From positions 930,001 through 994,000 of the forward strand of contig NZ_CP170453.1 in NCBI RefSeq assembly GCF_042492175.1: a stretch of DNA of 64,000 nucleotides, read 5' to 3'. A program made the translations under genes and the position numbers. Below are positions 55,959-64,000 of the stretch, piece by piece; positions within the stretch are counted from its first letter, which is position 1, and every line of letters begins with the position of its first letter. This DNA comes from CAJXSN01 sp947492235 (GTDB taxonomy: Bacteria; Pseudomonadota; Alphaproteobacteria; Sphingomonadales; Sphingomonadaceae). The notes under the pieces were generated by a model. That model had not been told where the DNA came from. It saw only the letters and a list, made by a program, of their open reading frames with translations, and ran no database searches.

Positions 55959-56843
55959 ATGACCACACACAAACCGATCAAGAAAGCCGTTTTCCCCGTT
56001 GCCGGTCTCGGCACGCGGTTCCTCCCCGCCACCAAGGCCATCCCGAAAGAGATGCTGCCCATCGTCGATCGCCCGCTGATCCAGTATGCGGTGGATGAAG
56101 CGCGCGAGGCGGGGATCGAGCAGATGATCTTCGTGACGGGCCGCGGGAAGACCGCCATCGTCGAACATTTCGATGTGGCTTACGAGCTGGAAGACACCAT
56201 GTCCTCGCGCGGCAAGGATATGTCGGCGCTGGAGCCGACCGGCGCGACACCCGGCGATATTATCACCGTGCGCCAGCAGGTTCCGATGGGTCTGGGCCAT
56301 GCAATCTGGTGCGCGCGGGCGATTGTGGGCGACGAACCCTTCGCCATCTTTCTTCCCGACGAATTGATGGTCGCGCATCAGGGCGGCACCGGCTGCATGA
56401 AGCAGATGGTCGAGGCCTATGAGGAAGTCGGCGGCAATCTGATCAGCGTGCTGGAAGTGCCGCAGGAGGAGGTTTCCAGCTACGGCGTAATTGCGCCGGG
56501 CGCGGAAAAGTCCGACACGCTGGTCGAGGTGACCGGTCTGGTCGAAAAACCCCCGGTTTCCGAGGCCCCGTCGAACAAGATCATCTCGGGCCGCTATATT
56601 CTCCAGCCCGAAGTGATGCGCACGCTGGAAACGCAAGGCAAAGGCGCCGGCGGCGAGATCCAGCTGACCGACGCGATGGCCCGAATGATCGGCGAGCAAC
56701 CCTTCCACGCCAAAACCTTCGAAGGCCGCCGCTTCGACTGCGGCAGCAAGACGGGCTTCGTGGAAGCGACCCTCGCGCTGGCACTGGAGCGCGAGGATAT
56801 GGGGGACGAGTTGCGCGAGATTATGACGCGGTTGCTGGGGTGA
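55959..56843 (+). CDS. galU: UTP-glucose-1-phosphate uridylyltransferase
   Basis: A 294-residue enzyme making UDP-glucose, a donor for surface glycans. The nucleotide-binding loop is AVFPVAGLGTRFLPATKAIPKEMLPIVDRP; others are QQVPMGLGHAIWCAR and LPDELMVAHQ. It ends RLLG before the TGA. Length is normal. The RHS remnant begins in the same bases (GTGA), so this is the left edge of an accessory patch. Its product feeds the polysaccharide locus. Confidence 0.97.
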   Translation: MTTHKPIKKAVFPVAGLGTRFLPATKAIPKEMLPIVDRPLIQYAVDEAREAGIEQMIFVTGRGKTAIVEHFDVAYELEDTMSSRGKDMSALEPTGATPGDIITVRQQVPMGLGHAIWCARAIVGDEPFAIFLPDELMVAHQGGTGCMKQMVEAYEEVGGNLISVLEVPQEEVSSYGVIAPGAEKSDTLVEVTGLVEKPPVSEAPSNKIISGRYILQPEVMRTLETQGKGAGGEIQLTDAMARMIGEQPFHAKTFEGRRFDCGSKTGFVEATLALALEREDMGDELREIMTRLLG

Positions 56844-57283
56844 GGTCGCGCGCATCGCTCGCCAATGCGACCTTCTTCTATGCCGATACGCGTGGTTCGG
56901 GTGCCTATCGCTCCGACGACACGGGCACCGCCACCGCGATCAACACGTACGATCCCTATGGCGTGTCCGGCACCACAAACGCAGGCCGGTTCCAATACAC
57001 CAGGCAGGCGTGGCTCGAAGAGGTCGGGCTCTATCACTACAAGGCACGATTCTACTCGCCGATCCTTGGGCGGTTCCTGCAGGTCGATCCCATCGGGTAT
57101 GAGGATCAGGTGAACCTCTATGCGTATGTCGGGAATGTTCCGATAAATGCGATAGATCCTAGTGGGAAATGGATAGCGAGTAAGGCCCGTTCCGCACCTC
57201 CCGAAGGCGGATCGGGATGCGGTTGGTTGGCGACCTCTTCAATTGCCATGCTGATCGATCCGCTGCTAACCATCACCTCATGA
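56840..57283 (+). pseudogene. RHS-repeat core C-terminal remnant (polymorphic toxin type)
   Basis: A 147-codon frame holding only the end of an RHS-associated core domain: ATFFYADTRGSGAYRSD, INTYDPYGVSG, GRFQYTRQAWLEEVGLYHYKARFYSPILGRFLQVDP, VNLYAYVGNVPINAIDPSGKW. About 40 residues follow as a tip with a hydrophobic part (GWLATSSIAMLIDPLLTI). Full RHS proteins exceed 1000 residues, so this is the 3' end only. It has no proper start: the GTG at 56840 is embedded in the galU stop. Its own stop overlaps the J-domain gene start as ATGA, an arrangement seen for toxin/immunity pairs. Confidence 0.8.
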
Positions 57284-58416
57284 AGCAATGCCGCAACCCC
57301 TTTGAAGTTCTCGGCATTACGCCCGACGCTCCGGATTACGTTGTTCAGGCGGCCTACCGCGCGTGTCTGAAGAAATTTCACCCGGACAAATACCATGGCA
57401 AGGACGCGGCCGAACGGACGAGCGAAATCGTCGAGGCTTATGAGGCGATCAAGAGCGGAATAGGAGAGCGGGCGAAAGATCAGCCGAATCAGGAAAAATC
57501 TTCAGGACCTCCATCTCCTCCTCCCCCTCCACCGGCACCGCCTCCTGAATCCGACAAGGGTGAAGACGAAGCGGAGGAGCCGCCGGAATGGAGAACTCCT
57601 CTCGTAACCTTGGGCATCATGATTTTCGGTGGGCTCGCGTTCATGATCGCCAACGATAAAACATCGCGCGATCGGGAATATGCTGGAATGGCAGTCGACG
57701 CCGCGATGATGGACGCCGAAGCGAACTTGGATGCGATGGCAGTCGGTGTCGATGATGTGCTCTTCGACGCGGAGCAGGCGGCGATCGATGCTGAGTTGGC
57801 GATGGCGGGTGCCTCCGCCCTAGACCCCGAAGTTTGGAACGTCGAAACTACAGCATACCTTCCAGCGGTCCCCGACGCCGTCGACTTCGCAAATATCGAA
57901 GAGGCGGTCGTAACCATGCAGCGGACGCTTCGCAGATCAGGGATCGCGGGTGCGCGAAAATACAGCGAGAACTGCCATGTGGCGGCCGCCGACGCGCAGG
58001 AATGGGGGAAGCTCGATTTCTGCGCGGCTTTCGACTACGCGGCGGCCGAGGCCGATCGCGGGGCAGCCCGCGCGGCCGGCCGATCACAAAGCAGTTATTT
58101 CGCCTTCCAAGTTGCCAACCAAGCCGATCACTACGGACGGCCGGGGCAGACCAATACTCGGCTACGCACGATCCGCAACACCACACAGGGCGTCCTGCGG
58201 GACCTGGGCGGTGGTGGCCGTGGTTCGGATGTGCAGCAGGTCGAGGATTTAAAATCCGCGATGGAGAGCCCACGGCAGCGCCCCGGGCCTGTTGCTCGCG
58301 AGAGCGTCACAGATGCGCCTTCCGCGCAGCGAACGCCCGCCGCCCAACCGACCCGTTCGGTTGAAACTAACGAGCCCTCGCCGAACACCGATGCGCAGTC
58401 CGCCACGCCCGATTGA
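57280..58416 (+). CDS. Membrane-anchored J-domain (DnaJ-type) protein, novel architecture
   Basis: A 378-residue protein. I start at MKQCRNPFEVLGI (57280), overlapping the RHS stop. Residues 5-62 are a J-domain (FEVLGITPDAPDYVVQAAYRACLKKFHPDKYHG) with intact HPD at 34-36. A proline-rich linker (77-90), an acidic stretch, and one membrane helix (107-124, TPLVTLGIMIFGGLAFMIAN) follow. The remaining ~250 residues carry an Ala/Asp-rich helical part and a small domain with Cys232 and Cys248 (NCHVAAADAQEW, LDFCAAFDYAAA). The C-terminus is Pro/Ser/Thr-rich and disordered. The J-domain would recruit DnaK to the membrane; the rest has no recognised family. Confidence 0.75.
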   Translation: MKQCRNPFEVLGITPDAPDYVVQAAYRACLKKFHPDKYHGKDAAERTSEIVEAYEAIKSGIGERAKDQPNQEKSSGPPSPPPPPPAPPPESDKGEDEAEEPPEWRTPLVTLGIMIFGGLAFMIANDKTSRDREYAGMAVDAAMMDAEANLDAMAVGVDDVLFDAEQAAIDAELAMAGASALDPEVWNVETTAYLPAVPDAVDFANIEEAVVTMQRTLRRSGIAGARKYSENCHVAAADAQEWGKLDFCAAFDYAAAEADRGAARAAGRSQSSYFAFQVANQADHYGRPGQTNTRLRTIRNTTQGVLRDLGGGGRGSDVQQVEDLKSAMESPRQRPGPVARESVTDAPSAQRTPAAQPTRSVETNEPSPNTDAQSATPD

Positions 58417-58551
58417 GCGAATAACCCCTCGATTGACCGGACGTGCTATCGAATTTGACGGTCGTTACTGGTCGGGTCCTGACAACGGACTGGAGTTCCG
58501 GGGACAGTATGCATAATTGGCAAATTGTACCCGTGCGGTTAGTTCGCGAAT

Positions 58552-59269
58552 ATGCCCCGGCTCTCTCGCATCGTCATTCCGGACGTAGCGCATCACGTCA
58601 CCCAGCGCGGCAACCGCCGCTTGCCCGTGTTCTTTTCCGACAATGACCGTGCGGAATACCTATCGCTCGTCGCGTACGCCGCCAAAGCCAGCGGCACGCG
58701 TTGTGTCGCCTGGTGCCTGAGGACAATCAAGTCCATCTAGTCCTCGTCCCCAAAGATACGGACGGCCTGCGTGCAATGCTTGGTGAGTCGCATAGGCGGT
58801 ACACGCGAATGATCAATTTCCGCGAAGGGTGGCGCGGTCATCTGTTTCAGGGTCGCTTCGCCAGCTATCCGATGGACGATGCCCATTTGATGGCGGCTGT
58901 GCGCTATGCCTAGAATAATGCTCTCCTGAGCTTGTCGAAGGGCCGGTCGCTGCGAAAATCGTTGAACGAGCCGAACGATGGAAATAGTCGAGCGCGCAGA
59001 GCCATATTCTTGGCAGCCGGTTGCTGCATGATACGCTAACCGATGTCGAGACTCTGGCGGATGCGGTCTCGAACTGGAGGTCCATGTTGCGGCATGGGCT
59101 GGAAGCCGGAGGCACAGCCGCTGAGGGTGAAAACGTGGCCGAAGCGATCGAGGCGCGGCTGCGCACTGGCCGCCCGCTTGCAGCAGACGAATGGATCAGG
59201 CAACAGGAAGACGTGACTGGACGCACCTTTCGTCCGCGCAAACCGGGGCCCAAGCCGAAGGCAGCCTGA
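58552..59269 (+). pseudogene. REP-associated tyrosine transposase (RAYT, Y1_Tnp), degenerate
   Basis: Pieces in different frames reconstruct one ~240-residue transposase. MPRLSRIVIPDVAHHVTQRGNRRLPVFF opens it; then LVLVPKDTDGLRAMLGESHRRYTRMINFREGWRGHLFQGRFASYPMDDAHL; then VAAKIVERAERWK-SSAQSHILG, and EAIEARLRTGRPLAADEWI to the stop. Lesions: a -1 shift near 58725 in the WCLMPNHVHL segment, where the first His of the HUH motif is also replaced (NQVHLV); a TAG at 58911-58913; a palindromic repeat core inserted at 58924-58943; and a TAG at 58985-58987 replacing a conserved Trp. It cannot encode an active transposase. Confidence 0.85.
58924..58943. repeat. Dispersed palindromic repeat core inside the transposase remnant
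   Basis: TCCTGAGCTTGTCGAAGGGC (58924-58943). This core, also written CCCTTCGACAAGCTCAGGA, is a widespread repeat in sphingomonad genomes by my knowledge. Here it lies where a RAYT reads about four codons after ENNAL, and it shifts the frame. Confidence 0.55.
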
Positions 59270-59343
59270 TGGGCGGACGTTCTCAATCCCGCCTTAGCGA
59301 GGCTCCGGCATACGGATCATACTCGGCAGGCGGTAGATCGCGT

Positions 59344-60081
59344 TCACCCCAAAGTCAGCCCGCCATCCACCACCAGCGTCTGGCCAAGCACGTAGCTCGA
59401 CATAGGCGATGCCAGAAACAGCGCTGCTCCCGCCATTTCGCTTGGCTCGCCCATGCGGCCCAGCGGGATTTTTGCGAGGGCCCCTTCTAGGCGTTTGGGG
59501 TGGTCGGTGGTCACTTTCGTCATTTTGGTGGCGACAAAGCCGGGGGCGATGCCGTTGACGCGGATGCCTTCGCCCGCCCACGCTGCCGCGAGATTTTTGA
59601 CCAGCGCCACAGCGGCGGCCTTTGATGCGCCGTAAGCGGGATTGCCGATGGTGGCATGGAAGGCTGCGGTGGAGCTGACTACGATCAGCGCGCCGCCCGC
59701 CTGCGCCAGTGCAGCGCGTGTGTGGCGGGCGCAGTCCATGACCGAGGTCATGTTGGTGGCGACCACCCGGTCCCACCCCTCGCGCTCGAATTCAGCCCGG
59801 CGGTATTCGACTGCGCCTTGGCAGCACACAACGATATCGAGAGCATCGGGCACTGGCGTCGCTTCTATCTGGTCGACGTCGGTCGCATCGACTTGCGCGT
59901 AGCTGAGGCCCGACAGATCGCTGCCGTTTTCGCCTGCATAATCCGCCGCACTGGGGCGGGTGCCCCAAACGGTCACCTCCGCGCCACGGTCCAAGAATGC
60001 GCGCGCAATACCGTTGCCGATACCGCTCGATCCGCCGATGATCAGAGCGCGCTTGCCAGTGAAGTCGAGTGGATCGGTCAT
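59344..60081 (-). CDS. Short-chain dehydrogenase/reductase
   Basis: A 245-residue classical SDR: ALIIGGSSGIGNGIARAFLDRGAEVTVWG for the dinucleotide fold, VVSSTAAFHATIGNPAYGASKAA (catalytic Ser and YxxxK), and GIAPGFVATKMTKV. It ends YVLGQTLVVDGGLTLG. It overlaps the P450 stop by 4 nt (ATGA) and is the last gene of a three-gene operon with P450 and an acyl-CoA ligase. It may oxidise the hydroxyl the P450 makes, which is inference. Confidence 0.88.
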   Translation of the reverse strand: MTDPLDFTGKRALIIGGSSGIGNGIARAFLDRGAEVTVWGTRPSAADYAGENGSDLSGLSYAQVDATDVDQIEATPVPDALDIVVCCQGAVEYRRAEFEREGWDRVVATNMTSVMDCARHTRAALAQAGGALIVVSSTAAFHATIGNPAYGASKAAAVALVKNLAAAWAGEGIRVNGIAPGFVATKMTKVTTDHPKRLEGALAKIPLGRMGEPSEMAGAALFLASPMSSYVLGQTLVVDGGLTLG

Positions 60082-61370
60082 GATGTAGTGAACCTTATCG
60101 GCAGCGTCTTCAGGCCGCTCACAAAAGTCGAGCTGGAGCGTTTCGCCTCGCCCACCAGTTCCAGCGTGTCAATCCGGTCGAGCAGAGCCTCGAACAGGAT
60201 GCGCATTTCCAGCCGCGCCAGATGCAGGCCGAGGCACTGGTGCGCGCCCGCGCCGAACGCCAGATGGCGATTGGGGCTGCGCGCCGCGTCGAACCGGCGC
60301 GGATCGTCGAATTGCGCGGGATCGTGGTTGGCGGCGACGTAATTCATCATCAGCCAGTCGCCCTTGGCAATTTCCTGGCCGCCCAGCTCGGTGTCCTCTG
60401 CCGCCGTGCGCATGAAATGCTGCACCGGCGTGGTCCAGCGGATCGCCTCTTCGACGATACCCGGCAGCAGGCTGCGATCAGCCTTGACCCTCGCGAACTG
60501 CTCCGGGTCCTGCGCCAGCGCCAGCATCGCGCCCGCCGTGCTGGCGCTGGTGGTGTCATGCCCTGCGGTCGCCACGATGATGTAATAGCCCGCCATATCG
60601 CGCGGGGGCAGCGGTTTGCCATCGACGGTGGCATTGGCAATGACGCTGGCGACGTCATCTGTGGGGTTTTCGCGCCGCGCCCGGGTGATTGTCTCGAAAT
60701 AGTCCTCGAAATTCTGGACTGCTCCAGCGACCAACTGGACGACCTGTTCAGGAGTCATGTTCTCCATGCCGCTGCCCGATAGATCGGCATCCTGCCCGCC
60801 GAACATCTGCTGGGTCAGCATCAGCATGCGCTGCTCGTCTTCCTCCGGTACGCCAAGGATCTGCATTACGACATGCAGTGGATAGGGCGCGGCGACCAGT
60901 TCTACGAAGTCCGCCTCGCCGCCCGATGCCTCCAAACGTTCTACTGTCCGGTGAGCCAGCTCGCGGATCTCCCCTTCGATCTTCGCAAGGTTGCGCGGCA
61001 TAAACCAGTCCTGCGTCAGCTTGCGATATTTCGGGTGTACCGGTGCGTCGAACACCACCAGCGAGTCGACAAGTATGTCGCTGCCCGTAGCCTTGCGACT
61101 GAATTCGATGGCGCTGTTCAGGCTGAACACCACGGGGCGCGGATTGTTGAGGAACAGCGCATTGTCCTTCGACATGCGCATCACGTCGTCATAGCGCGTC
61201 ACCAGCCAGAACGGTTCGAACACGCCCGGCGTATCGGGCTCGACCCGGGCCACCGGGCTTTTGCTGCGCACCCGGTCGAGAAGGTCGAGCAACGGGTCCC
61301 ACGCGGCATAGCTCTGCGGATTGATGACCGCGCGGGCGGTTTCTTGGTCGAGCGTCACCGGCAAGGCCAT
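60078..61370 (-). CDS. Cytochrome P450
   Basis: A 430-residue soluble bacterial P450. The I-helix oxygen motif is AGHDTT (269-274), the ExxR motif is Glu308-Arg311 in VEEAIRW, and the haem loop is AFGAGAHQCLGLHLARLEM with Cys379. It has no membrane anchor. It is coupled to the acyl-CoA ligase upstream (TGATG) and to the SDR downstream. The three suggest activation, hydroxylation and oxidation of an acyl, terpenoid or steroid-like chain. No ferredoxin is adjacent, so electron partners must be elsewhere. Confidence 0.95.
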   Translation of the reverse strand: MALPVTLDQETARAVINPQSYAAWDPLLDLLDRVRSKSPVARVEPDTPGVFEPFWLVTRYDDVMRMSKDNALFLNNPRPVVFSLNSAIEFSRKATGSDILVDSLVVFDAPVHPKYRKLTQDWFMPRNLAKIEGEIRELAHRTVERLEASGGEADFVELVAAPYPLHVVMQILGVPEEDEQRMLMLTQQMFGGQDADLSGSGMENMTPEQVVQLVAGAVQNFEDYFETITRARRENPTDDVASVIANATVDGKPLPPRDMAGYYIIVATAGHDTTSASTAGAMLALAQDPEQFARVKADRSLLPGIVEEAIRWTTPVQHFMRTAAEDTELGGQEIAKGDWLMMNYVAANHDPAQFDDPRRFDAARSPNRHLAFGAGAHQCLGLHLARLEMRILFEALLDRIDTLELVGEAKRSSSTFVSGLKTLPIRFTTS

Positions 61371-62905
61371 CAGGAGGCCTGCGCTTTGGCTTCGAATTCA
61401 TCCCGCAGCTCGCGCTTGTAGAGCTTGCCATTGGCCTCGCGAGGCAATTCGGGTCGGAAATCGAACAGCTTCGGCATCTTGATGCGGGCGATTTGCGGCT
61501 CGAGATATTCGCGCAGTTCCGCCTCCAGCGCTCCAGTATCGGCGGCGGAATCGGCCGGCTGAACGACCGCGACCACCTTCTCGCCCATATCTTCGCATGG
61601 CGCGCCAATCACGCCGGCATCCATCACTTTTTCGTGCGCGATCAGCAAGTTCTCGATTTCTTGCGGGTAGATATTCACCCCGCCGGAGATGATCATGTGG
61701 CTCTTGCGGTCGGTCAGGAACAGCCAGCCGCCTTGGTTGACATGGCCGATATCGCCCAGCGTCATCCAGCCTTCAGGGTGCATCGCCTCGGCGGTCTTCT
61801 CCGCATCGTTGTGGTAGGTCGGGATCTTGTCGTTTTCGAAATAGAGCACCCCGTCATGCCCCGCCGGCAGTTCCTCACCGTCCGGCCCGCACACATGCAG
61901 GATACCGTGCAGCGCGCGCCCGACCGTGCCGGGGTTCTCCAGCCAGTCTTCGCTCTTCACCATGGTCATGCCGATGCCTTCCGACCCGGCGTAATACTCG
62001 ACCAGAATAGGGCCCCACCAGTCGATCATCGCCTGCTTGATCGGGATCGGCACAGGTGCGGCGGCGTGGACCGCGCGTTGGTGGGTCGACAAGTCGTAAC
62101 GCTCGCGCTCTTCCTCTTCGAGGCGCAGGAAGCGCACGAAATGCGTCGGGACCCACTGGCTGTCGGTGACCTTGTATTTCTCGATCGAGGCGAGCGCCAA
62201 TTCGGGGTCGAACTTCTCCATTACGACGATGGTTGCGCCCAGCCGGTGCGCTGTGCTGCACCATGCCATCGGGGCCGCGTGATAAAGCGGCGCCGGGCTG
62301 AGATAGACCATGCTGCCATCGGCGGGCATTCCGACACCCATCGTGGCGAGGCCGACGAGCGGATTGATCGCCTTCACATCGGGATCGTCAGGGGGAGCGG
62401 GCATAATACCCTTGGGCCTACCGGTGGTGCCCGAGCTGTACAGCATAACGAGCCCGGCGGCCTGATCGTTGATCGGAGTTGAGGGTTGCTGCGCCAGAGC
62501 CGCCTCGAGGTCTTCGTTGTCTCCACTGCCCAGCACCAGAACTTCGCAGTCAGCACAGTCGGCGCGCAGTGCGGGAAGCCGGTCGGCAAAGGCGGGCGAG
62601 GTGAGCAGCAATTGCGCGCCAGCGTCCTGCATGATGTAGGAAATCTCGGGCGCGGCGAGGCGGGTGGAGATTGGCACCAGCATCGTGCCGGCGCGCTGCG
62701 ATCCCCAGACAAGCTGCAGATAGAGCGCGTTGTTCTCCATCAGAAGCGCGAAACTATCGCCCTCCTTCAGCCCTCTGGACCGCAGCAAATGGGCAAAGCG
62801 ATTGGCCATCGCATCCATCTCGCCATAGGTCACCGTTTCCCCGCTTCCCGCCATGATGATTGCGGGATGGTCAGGCTTGGTCTGCGCGTGGGTAATGGGG
62901 TGCAT
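61370..62905 (-). CDS. AMP-dependent acyl-CoA synthetase/ligase
   Basis: A 511-residue adenylate-forming enzyme that activates a carboxylic acid via acyl-AMP to acyl-CoA. The P-loop motif is LYSSGTTGRPKGIMP; then VEYYAGSEGIGMTMV, GWMTLGDIGHVNQGGWLFLTDRKSHMIISGGVNIYPQEIE, and the C-terminal lysine motif LPREANGKLYKRELR. The ATG has AGGAGAGAG upstream. It is the first gene of the ligase-P450-SDR operon. The substrate is unknown. Confidence 0.95.
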   Translation of the reverse strand: MHPITHAQTKPDHPAIIMAGSGETVTYGEMDAMANRFAHLLRSRGLKEGDSFALLMENNALYLQLVWGSQRAGTMLVPISTRLAAPEISYIMQDAGAQLLLTSPAFADRLPALRADCADCEVLVLGSGDNEDLEAALAQQPSTPINDQAAGLVMLYSSGTTGRPKGIMPAPPDDPDVKAINPLVGLATMGVGMPADGSMVYLSPAPLYHAAPMAWCSTAHRLGATIVVMEKFDPELALASIEKYKVTDSQWVPTHFVRFLRLEEEERERYDLSTHQRAVHAAAPVPIPIKQAMIDWWGPILVEYYAGSEGIGMTMVKSEDWLENPGTVGRALHGILHVCGPDGEELPAGHDGVLYFENDKIPTYHNDAEKTAEAMHPEGWMTLGDIGHVNQGGWLFLTDRKSHMIISGGVNIYPQEIENLLIAHEKVMDAGVIGAPCEDMGEKVVAVVQPADSAADTGALEAELREYLEPQIARIKMPKLFDFRPELPREANGKLYKRELRDEFEAKAQAS

Positions 62906-63012
62906 GATGTCTCTCTCCTGCCATCAGGTTTTAAGCGGCAACCGTTTGCGGGCAAGCGAAAACGGGCGAGACCCTGCCAAACTGATTGAGAGCGATGACC
63001 ATTTCATCAGCC

Positions 63013-63045
63013 AAAGAAAAAGGCGGCAGGATTACCCCGCCGCCT
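63013..63045 (-). terminator. Rho-independent terminator downstream of the M23 peptidase gene
   Basis: On the minus strand: AGGCGGC (63045-63039), an 11-nt loop, GCCGCCT (63027-63021), then TTTTCTTTGG. It is a 7-bp perfect stem with T-run, ~48 bp after the peptidase stop. Confidence 0.85.
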
Positions 63046-63092
63046 CTTCTGTTCCGCGTCCAAGCGGTAACCGATAATCTGAAATCGGGCGC

Positions 63093-63776
63093 TTAGTCGC
63101 CGCCGCGGCCGCCCTGTCCCGTGGCCAGCTGGAAGGCTTGCTGCGCCTGGCTTTCGACCATGTAGGGCATCGGGTTCACAGCCTTGCCATCGATTCGCAC
63201 TTCATAGTGCAGATGCGGTCCAGTGGAGCGGCCGGTTGAACCAACATGGCCGATCAGCTGGCCCTTCTTCACCCGATCACCCGCCGAAACGAAAATTTTC
63301 GAAAGGTGCGCGAACCGGGTTTCCATCGACGCGCCGTGATCGATTTTGATGAATTTGCCATAGCTGGAGAACCAGTTGGCGCGCTCTACCGTACCATCGG
63401 CGGTGGCATAAACGGGTGTGCCCGTCGGTGCAGCCAGATCAATGCCCTTGTGAGCGCGGCGTCCGCCGGTCACCGGATGAGTGCGCATGCCATAACCGCT
63501 GGTCAGGCGCGCGTCGTCCAGCGGCATCCGCGAGGGAACCGAAACGGTGGTGGTAGGTGCCGGAGCGGTTGGCGAACCGCTATCGAGCGATTTCCAGTCC
63601 GCGAACAAGCGGCTGAACTGGTCATCGCCCGCACCCAGCGGAGAGGACGCCTCGTCCACGGCTTCGGTAATTTCGACGGCGGCTGCGGCAGAAGCGCTGG
63701 TTGCATTTGCGGGGGCGGACATGCCCATCGCTGCAAACGCGGAAATAACTGCAAAAGCGATCTTGCGATCAATCAT
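63093..63776 (-). CDS. M23 family metallopeptidase (LytM/peptidoglycan hydrolase type)
   Basis: A 227-residue secreted protein. I start at MIDRKIAFAVISAFAAMGMSAPANA (signal peptide); a longer frame begins 45 codons upstream. A linker precedes the M23 domain: SGYGMRTHPVTGGRRAHKGIDLAAPTGTPVYATADGTV, with Zn-ligand His and Asp in HKGID, and GPHLHYEVRIDGKAVNP with the HxH. The catalytic motif is intact, so it likely cleaves peptidoglycan cross-bridges in the periplasm. It is followed by a good terminator. Confidence 0.93.
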   Translation of the reverse strand: MIDRKIAFAVISAFAAMGMSAPANATSASAAAAVEITEAVDEASSPLGAGDDQFSRLFADWKSLDSGSPTAPAPTTTVSVPSRMPLDDARLTSGYGMRTHPVTGGRRAHKGIDLAAPTGTPVYATADGTVERANWFSSYGKFIKIDHGASMETRFAHLSKIFVSAGDRVKKGQLIGHVGSTGRSTGPHLHYEVRIDGKAVNPMPYMVESQAQQAFQLATGQGGRGGD

Positions 63777-64000
63777 AGAGCGACCCGTTCCATTGTGCCC
63801 CGTGCCAGCTGTTTCCGCTGTCTTTCGGAGGCCAAACCCAAGCCGGGAACCAATCCCGGCGTCCATGGTTAGTGTGGTTGCGGGCAGAATGTTTACGAAG
63901 CAATACCGCAATAGAAGTCGCGCGACAGACCGGCTGCAAACCGCGCCGAGTCGTTGAACGGTGGCTGAATTCGTCCTGTAAAATGTTGGTTCACGAGCGT

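Overview
The window reads as a chromosomal segment of a GC-rich alphaproteobacterium, most likely a member of the Sphingomonadales (Erythrobacteraceae/Sphingomonadaceae-like). This is an inference from gene content: leuS-lptE-holA with a DUF3576 lipoprotein, an RNase D-lptC-lptA block, GT/ligase genes of the exosortase-A type, a DUF4019 LuxR-type regulator, PHB metabolism genes, and CCCCGC-gaa-GCGGGG palindromes that are common in this group. No rRNA, tRNA or CRISPR array was recognised.

Layout. 0-4 kb: end of a PHB depolymerase, a lipoprotein, a secreted esterase, a thiolase and a MaoC-type hydratase. 4.1-7.1 kb: an exosortase-A-associated O-ligase/polymerase and a divergent glycosyltransferase. 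7.1-15.7 kb: a large acidic membrane-anchored protein, then glutamate synthase gltB-gltD. 15.8-21.4 kb: porin, YeeE/YedE transporter, a frameshifted DksA/TraR-type gene, ung, RNase D, lptC-lptA.

21.4-46.5 kb: a large surface-polysaccharide locus. It contains a sugar-phosphate transferase (initiation), Wza-like and BY-kinase export proteins, a Wzx-like flippase, two Wzy/WaaL-like proteins, an ABC exporter, GT2/GT4/GT17/WecG-type glycosyltransferases, two sulfotransferases, a GT2-deacetylase fusion, a GT2-methyltransferase fusion, an SDR-PhyH pair and a coupled beta-helix pair. Genes are packed in several runs with 1-8 nt overlaps. The likely product is a sulfated, partly deacetylated extracellular polysaccharide.

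46.6-56.8 kb: housekeeping genes (holA, lptE, leuS, DUF3576, phaB, a membrane LuxR/DUF4019 regulator, an RHH protein, murA, galU). 56.8-59.3 kb: a small accessory patch directly abutting galU, made of an RHS C-terminal remnant overlapping a novel membrane J-domain gene, then a degenerate REP-associated transposase with a palindromic repeat core inside it. 59.3-62.9 kb: a tight SDR-P450-acyl-CoA ligase operon. 63.1-63.8 kb: an M23 peptidase with a clear terminator.

The features most worth attention are the RHS remnant/J-domain pair, the modified-polysaccharide locus with its unusual fusions, the broken transposase with its repeat, and the single-base frameshift in the DksA/TraR gene.
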